This document shows, piece by piece, positions 6,837 to 12,500 of a DNA stretch of 12,500 nt. Source of the stretch: Glandiceps talaboti (taxonomy: Eukaryota; Hemichordata; Enteropneusta; Spengelidae); contig NC_135549.1 in NCBI RefSeq assembly GCF_964340395.1, positions 21,779,842 through 21,792,341 of the forward strand. Reading direction: 5' to 3'. A program made the translations under genes and the position numbers. The notes below the pieces were generated by a model. The model was not told where the DNA came from, did no database searches, and was given only the letters and a program-made list of their open reading frames with translations. Position 1 is the stretch's first letter, and every line of letters begins with the position of its first letter.

Positions 6837-7232
6837 TCAAGACCCAAATGAAAGTGTTGTGGCATTATAATACCAAGGAGATGATATCTCGCTTAATTCG
6901 GAAATTTGTCATTTTTGAATTTGTTAAGACAAATTGTACCAGCAGAGTAGTAGGCGGTAAAGATATTTCACTATTCACATCTCTACGAAATGGGATGAAA
7001 AAGAACATTTATAACTTTTTATAATTCAGTTTCCACGTTGTTCACATGGCAGCATTCTTTCAATGTGTGCCATTGGTTTGGTTTGTTTTATTACTATTGT
7101 TAATTTAAATTTATCAACAATAATAAAAACTGCAAACAAAGTGATTTTTGCATGAACAACATAGTGAATTCTATTATCTATGATCCACCTCCCTTGTATT
7201 ATAATGTCACAGCACTTTCATTTTGGTCTTGA
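6837..7232. mobile_element. ~396-bp MITE-like element with ~42-bp inverted termini
   Basis: The left end (6837-6878) and the reverse complement of 7192-7232 agree at 38 positions with 3 substitutions and 1 gap, both beginning TCAAGACC and running through AAATGAAAGTG and CATTATAATAC. The interior has no transposase; a 64-codon frame (6830-7024) lies partly in the left terminus and has no recognisable domain. A near-palindromic AT stretch lies at about 7093-7128. I could not find a clear target-site duplication. Confidence 0.75.
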
Positions 7233-7309
7233 GCGACCAATAGTTGACAATGACACTTGCGTACGAATAGAACCAGGAAATCAGTTATTGTTATAACCCC
7301 ATTCAGTCC

Positions 7310-7950
7310 ATGGGCCAAACCTCCCAATTCTGTCACTTTGTTGTGGTGGGGGGGGGGGGTCCTTGGGGACTACAAGATCTTTTACAGATATTGTTTGTAT
7401 ATAGTATGCTAATACCAAAGTTAAAATATTCTACAAAACATATTTGCACATATTTAGCAAATTTGACCAAAACTGTCATTTTCGAAATTGACATTTTTGA
7501 CAAGAATCTTAAAGTCTTCAAGATCTTGAATTGGTAGATATTTATTGCACAATGTATCATTATAACTAACATGGATACTTGTAACAAAATTAATATTAAA
7601 TATTTGGTAAATATGACCAAAAATGTAATTTTTTCACTTTTTCCACCCAAAATCAACATTCTTGAAAAAGGTGTCGTCTACAGGATTTTAGTTGATATTT
7701 ATTACTTATAGCAATCAAATACTGAAAATATACATTTTTTATGGAAAATAAATTCATATATTTACTAGATTTGACCAAAAATATCATTTTATGACTTTTG
7801 TCACCCAAATTGACATTTTTGACAAGAATCTTAAAGTCTTCAAGATCTTGGTATACATTTATTGCTTCTTGTAACATTATAACAAACATGGATACTTATA
7901 ACAAAATTAATATTAGATATTTGGTAAATTTGACCAAAAATGTCCTTTTT
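7310..7950. repeat. tandem array of ~155-bp units, two alternating types
   Basis: The word gaccaaaa marks unit boundaries at 7465, 7615, 7773 and 7932 (spacings 150, 158, 159). Units alternate B-A-B-A. Type A carries gacaagaatcttaaagtc, aagatcttg and atggatact; its two copies at 7491 and 7813 start 322 bp apart and are near-identical. Type B carries ctacagg/ctacaag and a tract ending atttactagatttgacc. A G run of 12 lies at 7348-7359 in the first B unit. Open frames on both strands are incidental. Confidence 0.85.
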
Positions 7951-7998
7951 AGCTCAACTTAACTGATAAGGTTCAGTAGTGCTTTAGGCATGGCAAAG

Positions 7999-8000
<2 letters not shown>

Positions 8001-8068
<68 letters not shown>
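8001..8068. repeat. (GTCT)n microsatellite
   Basis: About 68 bases of TGTC repeat with two tttg interruptions, 50 bases after the tandem array. An imperfect dyad follows at 8081-8111 (CCGC...GAAAAG a CTTTTC...GCGG). Confidence 0.95.
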
Positions 8069-8165
8069 GTTATGTGTGTGCCGCTGTTTTGTGGAAAAGA
8101 CTTTTCTGCGGCCCCTTCAGCATGACAAAATGACATTAGCTCCGCCTCCTTTCCTCTTTGAAAAG

Positions 8166-8330
8166 CTACATCAACAAGCTTTATAGGCACTTTTTATCAT
8201 CAAAGTATGACAACATTATAATTCCTGTTCATTCATCAAATTATATTCAATTTGGAGCTTGCATTCTTAACAATTTATCTTAACACTGGATATCGTTATT
8301 TGTTCAAATTATTCATTAATATTAATAGGA
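8166..8330 (+). repeat. diverged monomer of the 147-bp satellite
   Basis: acatcaacaagctttatagg, then aaattatattcaattt, gcattcttaa, and aaattattcattaat occur in the same order and about the same spacing as in the monomers at 20-735. The octamer is changed here to gttcaaat. The orientation is the same as in the main array. Confidence 0.75.
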
Positions 8331-8431
8331 TGTTTACCAACACCTAATCGAATCTTCATATTTCCATTAGGAAGATGTGTACCGAGTCTCGTAATAATTG
8401 ATGCAGTAAGGGTTTTTTAGACATCGTGTTC

Positions 8432-8564
8432 ACAGACACACACAGAGAAACAGACATACACGCACGCACGCACGCACGCACATGCGCGCACACACACATG
8501 CGTGCGTGCGGGCGGGCGTGCGTGCGTATACATACATACATACATACATACATACATACATACA

Positions 8565-8595
<31 letters not shown>

Positions 8596-8810
8596 TTTCT
8601 TGTCTGAAATAAACCTAAATAATAATACATACATACATACATACATACATACATACATACATACATACATACATACATACATACATACATGCATGCATGC
8701 ATGCATGCATGCATACATACATACATACATACATACATACATACATACATACATACATACATACATACATACATACATACACAGACACACACACACATAC
8801 ATACATACAT

Positions 8811-8845
<35 letters not shown>

Positions 8846-8909
8846 TACATACATACATACATACATACATACATACATACATACATACATACATACATAC
8901 ATACATACT
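8432..8909. repeat. ~480-bp compound microsatellite
   Basis: In order: CA/CAGA (8432-8460), CGCA repeat and its inverted counterpart (8459-8529), CATA repeat to 8593, about 30 bases of interruption (ttttcttgtctgaaataaac...), CATA again, self-complementary ATGC repeat (about 8688-8713), CATA, CACA and CATA to 8909. Frames of up to about 200 codons on both strands are low-complexity artefacts (HTYIHTYIH and CMYVCMYV). Confidence 0.97.
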
Positions 8910-9168
8910 TGCATGACAATATGATTAAAATCCAATGTCGTGAACTCGATGCGACGTTTGTTTGTTCTGTGAGCACCCAGATACCTCCAGAGGGAGAGGG
9001 CGTCGTGATAGGACTGCGTCACAGAACGACGTCACTGGGTGGACTTGAGTGATCCGGTCGATTCCACCGGGGTCATGACCGCCTAATACGCCGTCTCGTG
9101 CTCTGGATAGCTGCCTGACAAATCCAATCAAGTGCCTACCGACATGTCGACAGGACTCACTTATTCAA

Positions 9169-9196
9169 TTATGACATCTCCCGATAGATGTCATAA
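9169..9196. other. perfect 11-bp hairpin
   Basis: TTATGACATCT (9169-9179), loop cccgat, AGATGTCATAA (9186-9196). All 11 positions pair. There is no following T run of a kind that would suggest a function, and no known element end is recognised beside it. Confidence 0.7.
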
Positions 9197-9473
9197 AACG
9201 TACACACTGAAATTGCATTTCAACCCTCGCTTCATCAAGTACGGTAACGTTATTTTGCTAATTATTAAGTACATGTAACAGAACTTTCAGATTCCGTTTA
9301 TCGCTTCCATCCCACTGCCTTGTTTGACCGTCTTTGAATGACAAAATCAGTCCGGCTATTCGGGTAACCTCGACAGAATGCACGCGCACCACCCCTGCAC
9401 TATCAAACAAGTGTAAAAATACTGAACCGGTGTACACCATGATATATTTACCAGGGAGTCAATCAAGTCCACC

Positions 9474-9491
9474 CCATCATGGCCATGATGG
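9474..9491. other. 18-bp perfect palindrome
   Basis: CCATCATGGCCATGATGG is its own reverse complement. Function unknown; it may be a dimeric binding site or chance. Confidence 0.6.
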
Positions 9492-9744
9492 TGGCGACAG
9501 TAGGGAGCACCCACGACACTCTCAGGGGAGCTCGAGGGAACTTTGTCTGCGCTCTATACTCGCGCTCTTTCTGAACGGCGCTCTGAAGTACTATACCCAT
9601 TTGTTACGGTGCATTACGCGTTCTCATTCGTACGCTCTCATTCGGTATAGTAGCACTACCGTAAAGAAATCGACCTCCACAACTTTCGACCCAACTTTTA
9701 TTTCCAAGTAGTATATCACATATGCGTAGATGCTTGCCATGGTA

Positions 9745-11690
9745 TTTGATTTGATTTGATTTGATTTATTTCAGCACAAGAAAATAAACATTCAGTATAC
9801 AGTTATACAGAAAACAGTTACAACAAACAAAATAAACGTTATTGTGCTGGGATAACACAGAAAAGTTAAAAAAAAAAAAGGTAAAAAAAAAGGTAAAAAA
9901 AAAAAAAAAAATTATTTCCACTGTGGTCCCATATAGAACAGACAAACTCAACTTTACCAAAATACAGATTAAACTCACAAGAGAGGAAACTACAATCAAT
10001 AAAAAAGGAAGTCATCCTTCACACATCGATCCATTAAATCATAAAAGTATCCTTTCAACCTTTTCTTAAAAAGAGTACTAGAAGATACCGCTCTGTACTG
10101 TAACATTACTTGTTCCATTCCACACTGGCTGTATAAACAAAACTATTCTGATAAAACCGAACCCCGCCTGGAATAAAAATAGAATAGGGACTGGATCTAG
10201 TTCAATATACAGGACTATTAAAAACAAATGTATCGGATAGATACTTCGGGGCCCGGGCCAATCCTGTTCTTACTCTATGTACATGGTTGAGCTTAATATA
10301 TGAAACCCTGTGGCCGACGGGGAGCCATCCCAATTCCTTGAAATGAGTTGGTTCAATATGAATCCGCGGTGGCATATCCAGGACAAATCGTTATTTTGAG
10401 AAGTTTGAAGTTTGTGTTTGCTTTTCATAGTCAAGGCACTCTACCAATATGAGCTGGCATAATCAAAATGGCATTGAACTAGACAAATTAGCGAGTAGTT
10501 TTCTGATGTTAGTATCTAAGAATTTCTTATTGCGAAATAAAAACTTCAGACGAGAGTGTGATTTTTTAACAACCTTAGCTGCCATTGTTTCACCTGACAA
10601 TGATTGGTCCAAGTCAGCTCCACGGTATTGAACACATTGTCTGGCAGCGATATCGACACCACCATACGGAACGTGCATCTCCGAAGATTGTTTTAGTTTT
10701 CGATTGGAGCCAAACAAGATGGATTCCATTTTGCCGAGAGGCAAAGATAATTTATTATCAATTAACCACTCATTTAGATGTTCTTACTCCGTGCTAAGCT
10801 TCGCTTGGATCTGTTCAACATCTGTGCCAGACACTAAAAGAGCGGAATCATCTGCATATAAGAGTAGTTTACATGTCATTGCTGATTGCATGTCATTTAC
10901 AGATAACGAAAAAAGCAAGGGTCCTAATATAGAGCCCTGTGGAACACCACAATGGATTGGGTTGTGGTTCGATAGGGTTCCATTCACGTTTACGGCCCGA
11001 GTTCTACCAGACAGATATGACTTGAACCATTGCAATGACTGTTTGCTTACGCTACAGGCACCGAGCTTTTCCAACAGTATCGCATGGTTAACTGTATCAA
11101 AAGCTTTTTGTAGATCTACCAAAACCATACCGGTCAATTCCCCTTTGTCCATGTTTGACCTGATACAGTCAGTGAGGTGGATTAGACAGGTGTCTGTAGA
11201 ATACCCAGGCCGAAACCAGATTGAAATCTATACAAAAGGTCTTTCTGTTGCAGATACTGTTCAAATTGATTGTAAATTGCTCTTTCTAATATCTTGGATA
11301 TCACACTCAAAATTGACACTGGTCTATAATTGCCTTCGAAGGTCTTATCTCCCTTTTTGTACAATGGTACCACTCTAGCACGTCTTAGTTCTGATGGCAC
11401 TTCTCCGTGGTGAACGGAGAGGTTTATAATATGAGTATAAGAGGAGCACTAATTTGTTGAGCACCATCGATGATAAACCTAGCAGGAAGGCTACCTATGC
11501 CAGTGGCTTTGTCCTTTCCGATTTGACCAATAATATCGATAATTACCGACTCGTCAACAGCAGATAACCCAAAAGAGTTCTGAGATACACTTTGCTTTGA
11601 GTAGAAATCGTGTATATGTTTACGACCAAAACGGCCTTTACTTACAGGTATTGTGTCGGATGTTGGTATGGGGTACTCATAGAACAAAAC
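9745..11690 (-). mobile_element. CR1/L2/Rex1-like LINE, 5'-truncated
   Basis: On the minus strand the element runs from about 11690 (truncated before the reverse transcriptase, so the endonuclease is missing) through a broken reverse transcriptase ORF to a 3' untranslated region (9767-9995) with homopolymer T runs, and ends in four to five copies of a 5-base repeat, TTTGA on the plus strand at 9745-9766. Short tandem-repeat tails of this kind are known for CR1/L2-like LINEs instead of poly(A). The clade name is from overall motif style and is tentative; that it is a non-LTR retrotransposon is certain from the motifs. Confidence 0.93.
9996..11687 (-). pseudogene. LINE reverse transcriptase (ORF2 remnant)
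   Basis: In a live copy the protein would be the reverse transcriptase for target-primed integration. Motifs in order on the minus strand: KATGIGSLPARFI (fingers entry), RARVVPLYKKGDK and NYRPVSILSVISKILER, VDLQKAFDTVNH with the first catalytic Asp, CGVPQGSILGPLLF, and the catalytic LLYADDSALL near 10840-10860. Next come the thumb-like PLGKMESILFGS and ETMAAKVVKKSHSRLKFLF, and a C-terminal tail with ELGWLPVGHRVSYIKLNH ending at a TGA at 9996-9998. Damage: frames change near 11430-11440 and again near 11210-11220, an in-frame TAA lies at 10784-10786, and several further stops and shifts fall in the tail (10030-10465). The copy is dead. Confidence 0.93.
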
Positions 11691-11699
11691 ATCACAAAC

Positions 11700-12500
11700 T
11701 ATATACGTTATAGAGGGACTGTAAGAGCTTTTGCTAAAGGTATGGATATCTCAGACTGTGTCCGTCTAATTGGAGAAGTACTCTTATGTACAAAAGAATA
11801 GAATCTACCGGGTATTTTGGTAGCTATCGATTTTGAAAAAGCATTTGATTCTCTTGAATGTCTAAAAGCTTTCAATTTTGGCTCCTCTTTGATTCAATGG
11901 GTGAACACATTTTATTCTTACGTAGAAAGCTCTCACCAATCACGGATATACATCAGGGTATTTTAAGGTTGGGAGGGGGTACGTCAGGGAGACCCTTTGT
12001 CCCCCCCCCCCTTTATTCTTGCCCTTGAAGTTTTCTTAATAGCATTTAGGGTCGATCTCAATATAAAAAGGTATTCAAATTAAAGATATTGAAATGAGTG
12101 ACTATGCCTTTGCTGATGACCTAACCTGTTTTTTTTGGGGGGTGAAGCTTCAGTGCCTGGCCTTTTTGAATTACTTGATAGTTTTGGTAAGATGTCTGGA
12201 CTTAAGAATAACATTGAGAAAACAGAAGCTATCTGGTTGGGGTCATGGATGGGAAGGAAAGATACTCCTTTTGGCATTAAATGGCCTTCCACTCCTTTAA
12301 AAATTGTTGGGATATATTTTTCTTATGATAAGGATTGGGCTACCATTTTGAATTATTCTAAGCCTATTAAAAGCATAGATTCTACTTTAAATTTCTGGAA
12401 ACAGCTAAACTTAACATTGTTGGGAAAGGCACAGATAATTAAGAGTTTTGCTATTTCTAATTTACTTTATGTTATGAGAATGTCACATGCACCTAGGGAT
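11700..12500 (+). mobile_element. L1/Tx1-like LINE, 5'-truncated, continues past the window
   Basis: A second non-LTR element, on the opposite strand and of a different group from its neighbour, starts within about 25 bases of the neighbour's truncated end. It begins inside the reverse transcriptase and is still coding-like at the last base, so its 3' end is outside. The AIDFEKAFDSLE and YAFADD motifs and the following LxSFGKMSGLKNNIEKTE text are in the style of L1/Tx1 elements. Confidence 0.9.
11712..12500 (+). pseudogene. L1/Tx1-like reverse transcriptase, degraded and partial
   Basis: Recognisable segments in order: GMDISDCVRLIGEVLL, a TAG at 11799-11801, NLPGILVAIDFEKAFDSLE (catalytic Asp codon 11829-11831), WVNTFYSYVESS, a GYTSGYFKVGRG-like stretch, the damaged QGDPLSP region at a run of 11 C (12001-12011), DYAFADDLT with the catalytic Asp pair (YAFADD at 12103-12120), and then from about 12130 one open frame to the window end with SFGKMSGLKNNIEKTEAIW, PLKIVGIYFS and LLGKAQIIKSFAISNLLY. 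Several frameshifts lie between these, two of them in homopolymer runs (C at 12001, T at 12128). A short deletion after SLE removes part of the palm. It is not functional, though the last ~120 codons are well kept. Confidence 0.9.

Larger units (their letters stand above)
8926..9744. other. CpG-richer, gene-free patch
   Basis: CG dinucleotides are clearly denser here than in the rest of the window (for example around 8945-9100 and 9480-9670). Short frames exist on both strands (9334-9711 plus; 9258-9440 and 8925-9131 minus), but none shows a domain I recognise. A palindromic tgacgtcac-like word lies near 9028. This could be a promoter-type island of a neighbouring gene or an unrecognised element; the sequence does not decide. 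Confidence 0.45.

Noticed and set aside
6830-7024. 64-codon plus-strand frame
   Set aside because: It begins inside the inverted terminus of the MITE-like element and shows no domain.
7333-7889. Minus-strand frames of 78-108 codons
   Set aside because: They lie in the ~155-bp tandem array and differ between copies of the unit, so no protein is maintained.
8356-9052. Frames of about 200 codons on both strands made of HTYIHTYI or CMYVCMYV
   Set aside because: Pure microsatellite translation; CATA/CAGA repeats lack stop codons in all frames.
9334-9711. 125-codon plus-strand frame in the CpG-rich patch, and the shorter minus-strand frame at 9258-9440
   Set aside because: No recognisable domain, no signal peptide and no clear splice context; open frames of this length are expected in GC-richer DNA.
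10704-11378. 224-codon plus-strand frame
   Set aside because: Antisense shadow of the minus-strand LINE reverse transcriptase, whose motifs (YADD, GVPQGS) are unmistakable.
1-12500. tRNA or rRNA genes
   Set aside because: No cloverleaf with A and B box text or rRNA core words was seen by eye on either strand; a tRNAscan-type search would be needed to be certain.

Overview
The window looks like repeat-rich metazoan nuclear DNA, most likely from a marine invertebrate. The evidence is introns with GT-AG splice signals, non-LTR retrotransposon fragments of two different groups, long tetranucleotide microsatellites, satellite arrays and low GC outside one patch. No prokaryotic gene organisation is seen. 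I cannot name the species: the LINE types, the cbEGF and the C-type-lectin-like modules occur in cnidarians, molluscs, amphioxus and hemichordates alike.

The only host protein-coding material I can support is on the minus strand. It consists of three separate exons, all bounded by phase-1 introns: a C-type-lectin-like domain (CTLD, 6240-6629), then two calcium-binding EGF-like modules (3484-3606 and 1740-1862). Read 5' to 3' on the minus strand the order is CTLD, cbEGF, cbEGF, which would suit an extracellular or membrane-anchored modular protein. I see neither a signal peptide nor a transmembrane exon, so the gene probably extends beyond the window on one or both sides. The two EGF exons are each 123 bp and are missed by simple ORF calling.

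The introns and flanks are built of repeats. From left to right they are: (1) a 147-bp satellite carrying an ATGCAAAT octamer in every monomer, followed by a (CAGA)n tract and a small hairpin; (2) two copies of a ~215-bp dispersed repeat (956-1180, 1987-2198), each ending in a different microsatellite; (3) a 5'-truncated, frameshifted LINE 3' end (2507-2911); (4) a degenerate minisatellite built on catggccaacattac-like words (3690-4200), with related patches at 4640-4790 and 5775-5935; (5) a ~750-bp foldback element (4993-5747) with long inverted arms; (6) a ~396-bp element with ~42-bp inverted termini (6837-7232); (7) a tandem array with alternating ~155-bp units (7310-7950), then (GTCT)n and one diverged monomer of the 147-bp satellite; (8) ~480 bp of compound microsatellite (8432-8909); (9) a CpG-richer, gene-free patch (8926-9744).

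The right end is retrotransposon. A CR1/L2/Rex1-like LINE on the minus strand (9745 to about 11690, with a TTTGA-repeat tail) meets, head to head, an L1/Tx1-like LINE on the plus strand that runs off the window. Both are broken by frameshifts and stops, so they are dead copies.
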